NCBI RefSeq assembly: GCF_002811245.1 | Contig: NZ_NIVQ01000014.1 | Coordinates: 1-64,000, forward strand | DNA from: Vibrio salilacus | GTDB lineage: Bacteria > Pseudomonadota > Gammaproteobacteria > Enterobacterales > Vibrionaceae | Length of the DNA: 64,000 nucleotides | Direction of reading: 5' to 3' | Shown here: one piece after another, positions 57,239 through 64,000 of the stretch | Position numbering within the stretch: position 1 is the stretch's first letter | Layout: each line of letters opens with the position of its first letter | Position numbers and translations under genes: made by a program | Notes under the pieces: model-generated | Databases searched by the model: none | Seen by the model: only the letters and a program-made list of their open reading frames with translations | Told to the model about the DNA's origin: nothing

Positions 57239-58615
57239 ATGAAGCAATTAACGCAAGAAATGAATGATTTACTTAGCCGCACTATGGACTCCCATGTTCG
57301 TATCGCGGTGACGGGGTTATCGCGCGCAGGTAAAACCGCTTTTATTAGTTCACTGGTGAATCAGTTACTTCATACTTCGACGCACGACAATCTGCCATTG
57401 TTTGCCGCGGCTCGGGATAAACGAGTGATTGGCGCCAAACGAGAGCCACAAAGCAACATGCTGGTGCCGCGTTTTGCTTATGACCAAGCCATGGAGCAAA
57501 TCCATGCAACGCCACCAACATGGCCTGAGCCGACGCGAGATGTGAGTGAAATTCGTCTGGCGGTAAAATATCGTCCAATAAAACGGACGAAAAAACTCTT
57601 CGGTAGTACCGCAACACTCAACATCGACATTATCGATTACCCAGGTGAATGGTTGCTCGACTTGCCTTTGTTAGATATGGATTTTAATCATTGGTCCCAA
57701 AGTCAGTTTACCGCGCTAAAAGGCGTACGTGCGGATTTGGCCAAACAGTGGCTTGCGCAGATGGAACGCTTTGACCCTGACGCGCCGTTAGATGAAAAAC
57801 AGATTACCCAGATATCATCTAGCTACAGCGACTTTTTATTTGCGTGTAAGGATCATGGCTTGCATTGGGTGCAACCGGGGCGTTTTGTGTTACCCGGTGA
57901 GCTTGAAGGTGCGCCAGTGCTGCAGTTCTTCCCATGCCGTGTTGAACCAGAGCACAAAGTGATCAAAGGCTCGAACTTAGCGATATTAAAAGCGCGCTAT
58001 CGAGAGTATCAACAAAAAGTGGTTAAGGCGTTTTACAAACACCACTTCTCAACGTTTGACCGACAAATCGTACTGGTCGATTGTTTGCAACCACTCAATG
58101 CAGGTCAGGACTCTTTTAACGATATGCGTCAAGCGTTAGAACAGATCATGCACAGTTTTCGTTATGGTCGCAGCAATGTGCTTAAACGTTTGTTTGCACC
58201 GCGTATCGACAAGATTTTGTTTGCAGCAACCAAGGCTGACCACGTGACTCCAGAGCAGCACAATAACTTGGTGTCACTGTTACAACAAATGGTGCATCCA
58301 GCGTGGCAAACGGCATGTTATGAAAACATTGAGATGAGCTGTATGACCTTAGCGTCGATTCAAGCCACTGAAGCCGGTTTTATTGCCCAAGGCGATCAAT
58401 CATATCCTGCACTGCGTGGCGTGACTATTGACGGGCAGTCGTTAACGGTCTTCCCCGGAGACGTGCCGAAAACACGGCCAGAAAAAGCGTATTGGCAGCA
58501 ACAAGGCTTTGATTTTATTGATTTTAGGCCGATGGAAAATTCTATCGACGAGCCGTTACCGCATATTCGTATCGATAAGGCGTTAGAATTTTTAATAGGA
58601 GATAAACTGAAATGA
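57239..58615 (+). CDS. ycjX: YcjX family P-loop protein
   Basis: 458 residues. P-loop [10 protein letters not shown] near the N-terminus (residues ~25-34), DIIDYPGEW as a Walker B/G3-like motif, and a KAD motif (ATKADHV), as in DUF463/YcjX GTPase-like proteins. The E. coli homologue is in the phage-shock neighbourhood. Overlaps ycjF by four bases (ATGA), so the two are likely partners. Confidence 0.92.
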   Translation: MKQLTQEMNDLLSRTMDSHVRIAVTGLSRAGKTAFISSLVNQLLHTSTHDNLPLFAAARDKRVIGAKREPQSNMLVPRFAYDQAMEQIHATPPTWPEPTRDVSEIRLAVKYRPIKRTKKLFGSTATLNIDIIDYPGEWLLDLPLLDMDFNHWSQSQFTALKGVRADLAKQWLAQMERFDPDAPLDEKQITQISSSYSDFLFACKDHGLHWVQPGRFVLPGELEGAPVLQFFPCRVEPEHKVIKGSNLAILKARYREYQQKVVKAFYKHHFSTFDRQIVLVDCLQPLNAGQDSFNDMRQALEQIMHSFRYGRSNVLKRLFAPRIDKILFAATKADHVTPEQHNNLVSLLQQMVHPAWQTACYENIEMSCMTLASIQATEAGFIAQGDQSYPALRGVTIDGQSLTVFPGDVPKTRPEKAYWQQQGFDFIDFRPMENSIDEPLPHIRIDKALEFLIGDKLK

Positions 58616-59658
58616 CCTCAAGTGATAAAGCGCCGCTTAAACCTAAACAGGTCTTCAATGAGTCTTTGGATGAACCCAATATCAAGCTTGATCCCGAGCT
58701 GACAGCGAAGAGGCAGTTTGCTCAAAACGAGACGTTTGTTCCGGTCAATATCGAAACAGAAATACCGACAGAGGCAGAGCAAAAATTAGAACAAGTGATC
58801 AGACCTAAAAGTGGTTCGAAGTGGCTGACTACCGGCTTATTAACGTCCTTTGCAGGCCTAGTGGCTTGGCAAGCGATAGACAATGTGCTGACTGCGATAC
58901 AGAGTGCGGACTGGTTAGCGCTGGGCTGGGTAGGCTTTGTTACTGTGCTCGCGAGTTTAGGGATTGGTGCGATTAGTAAAGAGCTTCTAAAACTGCGTAA
59001 GCTTAAGCATCACTTTAGCGCTCAAGAGCAAAGTGAGGTGATGATCAACACGCACAATGTCGGACAAGCTAAGGCTTTTTGCCAGACCTTGGCTCAAGAA
59101 GCGGGGATTAAGCCCGAGTCACCGAGTTATGACCGCTGGCTAAACAGTATCAATGCGTCGCACAATGACGCAGAAATCCTCGATATGTACGATGCTATGG
59201 TGGTTGCCGAGCAAGACAAAGTGGCAACGCGCATTGTCTCTCAACATGCAACAGAGTCTGCTGCGTTGGTGGCCATAAGCCCTCTGGCATTAGCTGATAT
59301 GTTGCTGGTGGCGTGGCGCAACTTTAAAATGATCGACAGCCTAGCGCAAGTCTATGGTGTTGAGCTTGGTTACTGGTCACGCTTGAAACTATTTAAAGCG
59401 ACCTTAATCAATATGGCCGCAGCGGGAGCGAGTGAATTGGCGGTTGATGCCAGCATAGATTTGATGTCAATGGACCTAGCCGGCAAAGTGTCGGCAAGAG
59501 CCGGGCAAGGTCTTGGTGTTGGTATTTTGACTGCCCGTTTGGGGCTGAAAGCAATGACGCTATTAAGACCGACGCCATGGAACGCGCAGCGACAGGTTAA
59601 ATTGGGTGCAATTCGCAAGCAGATCGTTGAAAAAATCGGCGCAATTACCTTCAAATAG
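58612..59658 (+). CDS. ycjF: YcjF family membrane protein (DUF697)
   Basis: 348 residues. Acidic N-terminal cytosolic part, two TM helices (~65-95 and ~100-122), then the DUF697 C-terminal domain with glycine/alanine-rich helices. Partner of YcjX by overlap; envelope-stress role is inferred from E. coli context only. Confidence 0.9.
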   Translation: MTSSDKAPLKPKQVFNESLDEPNIKLDPELTAKRQFAQNETFVPVNIETEIPTEAEQKLEQVIRPKSGSKWLTTGLLTSFAGLVAWQAIDNVLTAIQSADWLALGWVGFVTVLASLGIGAISKELLKLRKLKHHFSAQEQSEVMINTHNVGQAKAFCQTLAQEAGIKPESPSYDRWLNSINASHNDAEILDMYDAMVVAEQDKVATRIVSQHATESAALVAISPLALADMLLVAWRNFKMIDSLAQVYGVELGYWSRLKLFKATLINMAAAGASELAVDASIDLMSMDLAGKVSARAGQGLGVGILTARLGLKAMTLLRPTPWNAQRQVKLGAIRKQIVEKIGAITFK

Positions 59659-59757
59659 CATGAATGTGACGCGAGCGTTATCAGTTTACTTGACGGGGAT
59701 CTAGGCTTAAGGGAAACTACTGTCAACTTTTCGTGACACCTAGTTAGGAACTCATCC

Positions 59758-61302
59758 GTGCGTCTAGAAGTTTCCTGTGAAGACAGACTTGGTCTGACTC
59801 GTGAATTACTCGATATCCTCGCGTCTAAAAGCATAGACTTACGTGGTATCGAAATTGATGTCAGCGGTATTATTTATCTCAATTGCCCAGACATTGATTT
59901 TGATATGTTTAGCGAGTTAATGGCTGAAATTCGTCGTATTTCGGGTGTTAAGGATGTGCGTAAAATTCAGTTTATGCCCATTGAAAGACACAATAATGAA
60001 TTGATTTCATTGCTCAACAACTTGCCCGAACCAGTACTGGCTATTGATTTGAAAGGCAATGTTGATATGGCAAATCATGCGGCTCTGACACTATTTGGCC
60101 ATGAAGAGAGTGACATGATTGGTCATCAAATCTCTTTATTGCTGCCAAGCTTTAACTTTAGCAAGTGGGCGGAAGGTAAGATCACCCGGCTGAGAGAAGA
60201 AATCGTCATCCGCGGCCTCGACTACATGATGGAAATCATGCCCGTCTATATCAGCGATGAAACCAACGAGTCAATGCTGGCCAGTACGGTGATGATTATT
60301 CGCTCGAGCAATGAAAAACCGCTGTTTGATGATTCTCTTTCTGTGCACAATAATTTGGGTTTTGAGCACTTTGTTGGGGTTTCAAATCGTCATAAGGCAT
60401 TGATTAGTCAGGCGAAGAAACTGTCTATGCTCGATCAGCCACTATTGATTCAAGGTGAGACAGGTACTGGCAAAGAGATGCTCGCCAGAGCATGCCATAA
60501 TCGCTCTCAACGCGCGGCACGGCCATTTTTAGTCTTGAGTTGCGCTTCAATGCCCGATGATGTGGCAGAAACTGAGTTGTTTGGCCATGCGCCGGGCTCG
60601 TTCAATCACCAGCAAGGCCATAAAGGGATCTTTGAACAAGCTAACGGTGGCACCGTCTTTCTTGATGAAATTGGTGAGATGAGCTCGCACTTGCAAATCA
60701 AATTGCTGCGCCTACTTCAAGATGGCACTTTCCGCCGGGTTGGTGAAGAAGATGAAATACATGTTGATGTGCGAGTGATTGCCTCAACAAGACATCATCT
60801 TGCAGATTTGGCTGAATCAGGGACTTTCCGCGAGGATCTATTCTATCGCCTCAATGTATTAACGCTGCTTATTCCGCCTTTAAGAGAGCGATCGAATGAT
60901 ATCGCACCGCTGCTTGAGTTATTTGTTGCGAAATACGTTAAACAGTTGGGAATGGCGAAACCGTATATTGATGATGAGTTGATTGATCAGCTGGTTAGCT
61001 ATCAATGGCCAGGTAATATGCGTCAGCTCGAAAACGTAGTACTGCGCGCACTGACCGAGTTAGAGTCCGATCAGCTTACGGCGGATCTATTTCATTTGCC
61101 ACAACTTGAGTCAGCCAGCAGCAACGCGCCAACATTAAATCTCGATGGTTCGCTGGATGAAATCATGAAAGAGTATGAATCTCAGATCTTAGAGCGTTTG
61201 TATCAATCTTTCCCATCAAGTCGTAAACTTGCGAAACGTCTTAATGTGTCGCACACCTCAGTGGCGAACAAACTCAGAGAATATGGTATTCGGAAAAATT
61301 AA
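59758..61302 (+). CDS. tyrR: Transcriptional regulator TyrR
   Basis: 514 residues from GTG 59758 (MRLEVSCEDRLGLTRELLD), as E. coli TyrR. N-terminal ACT domain (residues ~1-75), PAS (~80-190), AAA+ domain with Walker A GETGTGKEM and Walker B VFLDEIGEM, then C-terminal HTH SRKLAKRLNVSHTSVANKLREYG. The GAFTGA loop of sigma54 activators is replaced by the GSFNHQQGHKG region, so it uses sigma70 as E. coli TyrR does. Probably controls aromatic amino-acid genes including the tyrP homologue. TAATG with rimJ. Confidence 0.96.
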   Translation: MRLEVSCEDRLGLTRELLDILASKSIDLRGIEIDVSGIIYLNCPDIDFDMFSELMAEIRRISGVKDVRKIQFMPIERHNNELISLLNNLPEPVLAIDLKGNVDMANHAALTLFGHEESDMIGHQISLLLPSFNFSKWAEGKITRLREEIVIRGLDYMMEIMPVYISDETNESMLASTVMIIRSSNEKPLFDDSLSVHNNLGFEHFVGVSNRHKALISQAKKLSMLDQPLLIQGETGTGKEMLARACHNRSQRAARPFLVLSCASMPDDVAETELFGHAPGSFNHQQGHKGIFEQANGGTVFLDEIGEMSSHLQIKLLRLLQDGTFRRVGEEDEIHVDVRVIASTRHHLADLAESGTFREDLFYRLNVLTLLIPPLRERSNDIAPLLELFVAKYVKQLGMAKPYIDDELIDQLVSYQWPGNMRQLENVVLRALTELESDQLTADLFHLPQLESASSNAPTLNLDGSLDEIMKEYESQILERLYQSFPSSRKLAKRLNVSHTSVANKLREYGIRKN

Positions 61303-61880
61303 TGGACAGAGTCAGTACCCCCACTCAAGTATTTGAGGTTGATGATGAGATAGTAGTCCGCACTGCTGAGCCAACCGATGGCGCGTTGATTGCGGACTAC
61401 TTCATGCGCAATAGAGCACACCTTAAAGCGTGGGAACCCAAGCGTGAAGAGGCGTTTTTTTCTATCTCTGGATGGACACAGCGTCTTATTAAGCTCAATG
61501 AACTGCATCGGATGGGATTAGGTTATTACTTATTGATTATCGATAGAGAATCGGATCAAATGTTAGGCACTATCTCATTTAGCAATTTGTCGCGCTTTCC
61601 TTTTCATGCTTGCAATATGGGGTATTCGCTAGGTAAAGAGGTGCAAGGAAAGGGCGTGATGACCCGTGCACTGCGTTTAGCGGTTGACTACATGTTCCGT
61701 ATACAGAATATCCACCGCATCATGGCCAGCTACATGCCGAAAAATAAACGCAGTGAAGCGGTACTTGAGCGGATTGGGTTCGTTAAAGAAGGTTTTGCGC
61801 AAGATTACCTGTTGATCAATGGTAAGTGGGAAGACCACAACTTAACATCTTTGATCAATCCGCACTGGAAGACATTGTAA
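61302..61880 (+). CDS. rimJ: RimJ/RimL-type GNAT N-acetyltransferase
   Basis: 192 residues. GNAT motifs GTISFSNLSRFPFHACNMGYSL and GKEVQGKGVMTRAL (acetyl-CoA loop), then RIMASYMPKNKRSEAVLERIGF. RimJ-like: acetylates ribosomal protein S5 N-terminus. Start overlaps the tyrR stop by one base (TAATG), an unusual coupling of a regulator with an acetyltransferase. Confidence 0.87.
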   Translation: MDRVSTPTQVFEVDDEIVVRTAEPTDGALIADYFMRNRAHLKAWEPKREEAFFSISGWTQRLIKLNELHRMGLGYYLLIIDRESDQMLGTISFSNLSRFPFHACNMGYSLGKEVQGKGVMTRALRLAVDYMFRIQNIHRIMASYMPKNKRSEAVLERIGFVKEGFAQDYLLINGKWEDHNLTSLINPHWKTL

Positions 61881-61971
61881 TTGTGCATCATTGAAAGCAA
61901 GATCAATCATAGTCATTTATCAAGCCAGCAGTATGGCTGGCTGAAAGCAGCATGCTTTAAGAGGAAACTAA

Positions 61972-62445
61972 ATGTCGTACCTACCTTTGGAGCAATACCA
62001 AAGAAAATGGATTTTTACTCACCAGTCAATGCCAGTGCCTGAATCAGATCTTGCGGCGATAAAACCAATGACTCAATTGCGCGCGTCGCAACTGTGGAAA
62101 GAAAACATCAGTGCGCAAAGTCCAGATGCCGATCGCTTTAGTTCTAGTGATTGGCCGATGAAAGAGTCAAACTGGCAAGACAACGTTGATTGGATGGCGG
62201 CTTGGGAATCTGATGACGAACAATTGCCGCAAGAAATATTAGACTTCGTTGACTGGCAAGATGATGTCACTGTCTATTTTTGTTACGAAAAATACAACGT
62301 GATCGAAACCAGTTGGTCATTTTTTAAAAAGTATTGGAAAAATTTCCTCTTTTACGATGATGGCCCGGTGCTGATCGGTCGTCGACGCAATGAAGCGTTA
62401 TGGTTTGATAGTGAAGGCAAGGTAAAATTAGGCCAACGAAAATAG
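61972..62445 (+). CDS. DUF2947 family protein
   Basis: 157 residues, soluble, tryptophan- and acid-rich (WQDNVDWMAAW, EILDFVDWQDDV), no signal peptide. GAGG lies seven bases before the ATG. I recognise the DUF2947 pattern, a family of unknown function seen in Vibrio relatives. Monocistronic with its own terminator. Confidence 0.8.
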   Translation: MSYLPLEQYQRKWIFTHQSMPVPESDLAAIKPMTQLRASQLWKENISAQSPDADRFSSSDWPMKESNWQDNVDWMAAWESDDEQLPQEILDFVDWQDDVTVYFCYEKYNVIETSWSFFKKYWKNFLFYDDGPVLIGRRRNEALWFDSEGKVKLGQRK

Positions 62446-62447
62446 AT

Positions 62448-62471
62448 AAAAGCAGCGTCAGCTGCTTTTTT
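62448..62471 (+). terminator. Terminator after the DUF2947 gene
   Basis: Stem AAAAGCAGC/GCTGCTTTT with loop GTCA and a T run. Confidence 0.88.
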
Positions 62472-62747
62472 ACATTGTGTCTTTTTCCATGCGGCTCTTA
62501 TCGAACTTGTATAACGTGTTATTTCCTAGTGGTTGAATCTAATGATCGTACTTAAGCCAATGAAGATCATTATTGATCGACTAAGTGCCAGAAATGTAAA
62601 GAGTAGGTTTGACGGAAAATGTGATTTTAAGCCCATTATTGAGCCTATTTTTTGCATGGGAATTTGTGTTTGTTATCATTTATGGGACAAATACATCCAG
62701 TGAGTTATTTTTCACATTTCATCATCGTCTTAGGGAAAGTAGTGGCC
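62472..62747. other. Intergenic region before the 55-residue ORF
   Basis: About 276 nt with no gene recognised. Contains an 8-bp inverted repeat TAATGATC (62540-62547) / GATCATTA (62565-62572) with a 17-nt loop, but no adjacent T-run. Confidence 0.5.
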
Positions 62748-62915
62748 ATGAACATTGCTCAATTACGCGAAGATTTTTATGCGCATATTAGCGCCATACA
62801 AGCCTACGCGCTGCCTCAGACTAAGCCGACGCTTTCACTATTAACGGAAGAAGAACTCAGAGAACTAGAAGCCTGTTGGATTGAATTATCTGTTTGGAAA
62901 AATCAGCAAGACTAA
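62748..62915 (+). CDS. Small hypothetical protein, 55 residues
   Basis: ATG 62748 with AGGGA somewhat far upstream. Acidic, helical ([21 protein letters not shown]), no membrane segment. A terminator follows at 62938. Function not recognised; coding is supported mainly by the terminator and spacing. Confidence 0.5.
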   Translation: MNIAQLREDFYAHISAIQAYALPQTKPTLSLLTEEELRELEACWIELSVWKNQQD

Positions 62916-62937
62916 GCAACTGATAGCCAATCATTGT

Positions 62938-62974
62938 AAAAAAACCTCAATATATTTCATATTGAGGTTTTTTA
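62938..62974 (+). terminator. Terminator after the 55-residue ORF
   Basis: Stem AACCTCAATAT/ATATTGAGGTT with loop ATTTC, then TTTTATT. Confidence 0.85.
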
Positions 62975-62988
62975 TTGCCTGGACGATT

Positions 62989-63009
62989 AATTGTTATAAT
63001 ATAACAATT
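62989..63009. promoter_or_regulatory. Palindrome overlapping a TATAAT-like -10 upstream of ribA
   Basis: 9-bp arms AATTGTTAT and ATAACAATT with a 3-nt spacer; TATAAT (62995-63000) lies inside. The ATAACAATT half recurs at 63091-63099, also upstream of the preferred ribA start. Possible regulator site; identity unknown. Confidence 0.4.
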
Positions 63010-63123
63010 GTGATCTTAATATTGAATTATTCAGTATTAGTCCCCATAGTTAACCTCAAAGCGGAGCATCGCATGAATGCAGCGACAGATATAACAATTA
63101 AAAAATTCCAGGTGAGTAAGAAT

Positions 63124-63720
63124 ATGGCGGAAGTAAGAGCCAGAGTTGACTTCAAAGTCGGTGTTAAAAGTAATATTGATGCAGAAATCTTATCTTTTAG
63201 CGGTTTAAAGACAGACAAAGAACATATCGCTGTGATTTTTAAGCATGCTGACCAAAATCAGCCAGCGCCTTTAGTTCGCATGCATTCAGAGTGCTTAACC
63301 GGAGATGTATTTCACTCTTCGCGTTGTGACTGCGGTGAGCAACTCGACGAAACCATCAACCGGATGGGAGAGTCGGGCGGTATTATCCTCTATTTGCGTC
63401 AAGAAGGTCGTGGTATTGGTCTTTACAACAAAATTGATGCATACAAGCTACAAAGTGAAGGGATGAACACCTACGAAGCTAACAATCATCTTGGTTTTGG
63501 CGATGACCTACGTGATTTTACCGAGGCCGCGCAAATGTTATTGGCTTTAGGTATCACGAATATTCGTTTGGTGACCAATAATCCCAAGAAAGTTAAAGAA
63601 CTGCAAGAGCATGGTATTAGTATCGAAGAAGTGGTCAACACTTCTGCGCACGTCAAAGAAGGCAATGAAGGTTACCTGAAAGCGAAAGTGTCTCATGGCA
63701 AACATAATCTCGTTCTCTAA
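63124..63720 (+). CDS. ribA: GTP cyclohydrolase II
   Basis: 198 residues from ATG 63124 ([13 protein letters not shown]), preceded by AGGTGA and matching the usual RibA length; an in-frame ATG at 63073 with GGAG is a real alternative (215 residues). First step of riboflavin synthesis. Zinc-binding [21 protein letters not shown]/catalytic [17 protein letters not shown] and NNPKKV are all present. No FMN riboswitch seen upstream. Confidence 0.93.
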   Translation: MAEVRARVDFKVGVKSNIDAEILSFSGLKTDKEHIAVIFKHADQNQPAPLVRMHSECLTGDVFHSSRCDCGEQLDETINRMGESGGIILYLRQEGRGIGLYNKIDAYKLQSEGMNTYEANNHLGFGDDLRDFTEAAQMLLALGITNIRLVTNNPKKVKELQEHGISIEEVVNTSAHVKEGNEGYLKAKVSHGKHNLVL

Positions 63721-63743
63721 CTTATTCATCGTCTTATGTTGAT

Positions 63744-63773
63744 AAAAAAGCCTCACTTTTGTGAGGCTTTTTT
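63744..63773 (+). terminator. Terminator after ribA
   Basis: Stem AAAAAAGCCTCAC/GTGAGGCTTTTTT around TTTT. Confidence 0.92.
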
Positions 63774-63829
63774 GTTTGGTGCTTGCAAAAAAAATGTAAA
63801 TTTGTATTATTCCTACCTAAGAGTGCAAA

Positions 63830-63844
63830 TGATAATAATTAGCA
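63830..63844. promoter_or_regulatory. Fur box upstream of the imelysin-family gene
   Basis: TGATAATAATTAGCA matches the Fur core TGATAATNATTATCA at all but one specified position, 46 nt before the start of the downstream gene, consistent with iron-regulated expression. Confidence 0.75.
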
Positions 63845-63889
63845 CTAACAATGGCGAATAATAATTAAGCTCAACAAGGATGCTCTTTA

Positions 63890-64000
63890 ATGAATGTAAA
63901 CACGCTTTTCGCTCAATCAGCAGTTGCTGCGTCTCTTTTGCTCGTTGGTGGCTCTGCGTTGGCCGCTCCGGTCACTCAACAACAAGTGGTTGAGCATTAT
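63890..64000 (+). CDS. Imelysin-family iron-regulated protein (3' end outside window)
   Basis: The first 37 residues are visible: a signal peptide (hydrophobic AVAASLLLVGGSALAAP, cleavage around ALA-A) followed by VTQQQVVEHY, the typical start of imelysin/IrpA-type periplasmic proteins in Vibrio. Lies behind a Fur box and after ribA, as remembered for V. cholerae. Family call rests on the N-terminus and context, since the rest is outside the window. Confidence 0.6.
   Translation, partial: MNVNTLFAQSAVAASLLLVGGSALAAPVTQQQVVEHY

Noticed and set aside
62975..63123. Possible FMN riboswitch upstream of ribA
   Set aside because: The interval is too short and has none of the RFN-element conserved blocks.

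Overview
The window is bacterial chromosome from a Vibrio-like gammaproteobacterium. Evidence: trpG and trpD are separate genes while trpC and trpF are fused; the trp leader peptide is a 41-residue type with five Trp codons; the neighbourhoods trxB-cydDC, asnS/MCP/queD, sdaC-sda, ycjXF-tyrR-rimJ and ribA-imelysin follow the order I remember for Vibrio chromosome 1; the nine-gene chemotaxis cluster resembles Vibrio cluster III. The species cannot be fixed from sequence alone. Most of the window is conserved housekeeping backbone, densely packed, with rho-independent terminators at most convergent ends.

Layout. 1-2.3 kb: the 3' part of a lipase, probably a type VI secretion effector, with its overlapping membrane-anchored candidate immunity gene. 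2.5-3.8 kb: a DAACS dicarboxylate/amino-acid symporter. 4.1-11.1 kb (minus): the trp operon trpL-E-G-D-CF-B-A, with a TrpR operator lying over an E. coli-like promoter and a leader-peptide attenuator. 11.2-13.8 kb (plus): rnm (yciV/trpH), yciO, rluB. 14-16.3 kb: a GGDEF-EAL membrane protein. 16.3-20.9 kb (minus): trxB-cydD-cydC. 21.3-23.2 kb: a two-gene operon of an Fe(II)/2-oxoglutarate dioxygenase and a class V PLP enzyme that lacks the desulfurase cysteine. 23.2-27.0 kb: DUF2797 protein, DUF3392-sanA, maeA. 27.2-32.2 kb: HrpB-like helicase, a small hypothetical, an outer-membrane barrel, aspC.

32.28-32.54 kb is a 264-bp MITE-like element with 16-bp imperfect terminal inverted repeats and TA flanks. 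It sits just upstream of a nine-gene chemotaxis operon (32.8-41.6 kb: MCP, cheY, STAS, cheA, MCP, cheW, cheR, cheD, cheB). 41.7-47.2 kb: a small hypothetical, a MocR regulator, a small membrane protein, asnS and an MCP whose periplasmic domain carries a CXXCH haem-c motif. 47.5-52.3 kb: queD, a TyrP-like permease and the sdaC-serine dehydratase pair.

52.6-55.1 kb holds nudL and pabB; between them lies a decayed H-NOX (haem NO sensor) gene with stops and a frameshift, followed by the last ~25 codons of a response-regulator receiver domain. This looks like the scar of a lost hnoX/histidine-kinase locus. 55.3-61.9 kb: class I fumarase, a small membrane protein, ycjX-ycjF, tyrR-rimJ. 62-64 kb: DUF2947 protein, a 55-residue ORF, ribA, and the start of an iron-regulated imelysin-family lipoprotein/periplasmic gene behind a near-consensus Fur box.

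Functional themes are aromatic amino-acid metabolism (trp operon, aspC, tyrP, tyrR, pabB), central carbon (maeA, fumarase, serine catabolism), respiration/thiol redox (cydDC, trxB) and signalling (two GGDEF/EAL domains, three MCPs). No tRNA, rRNA, CRISPR array or intact insertion sequence was seen.
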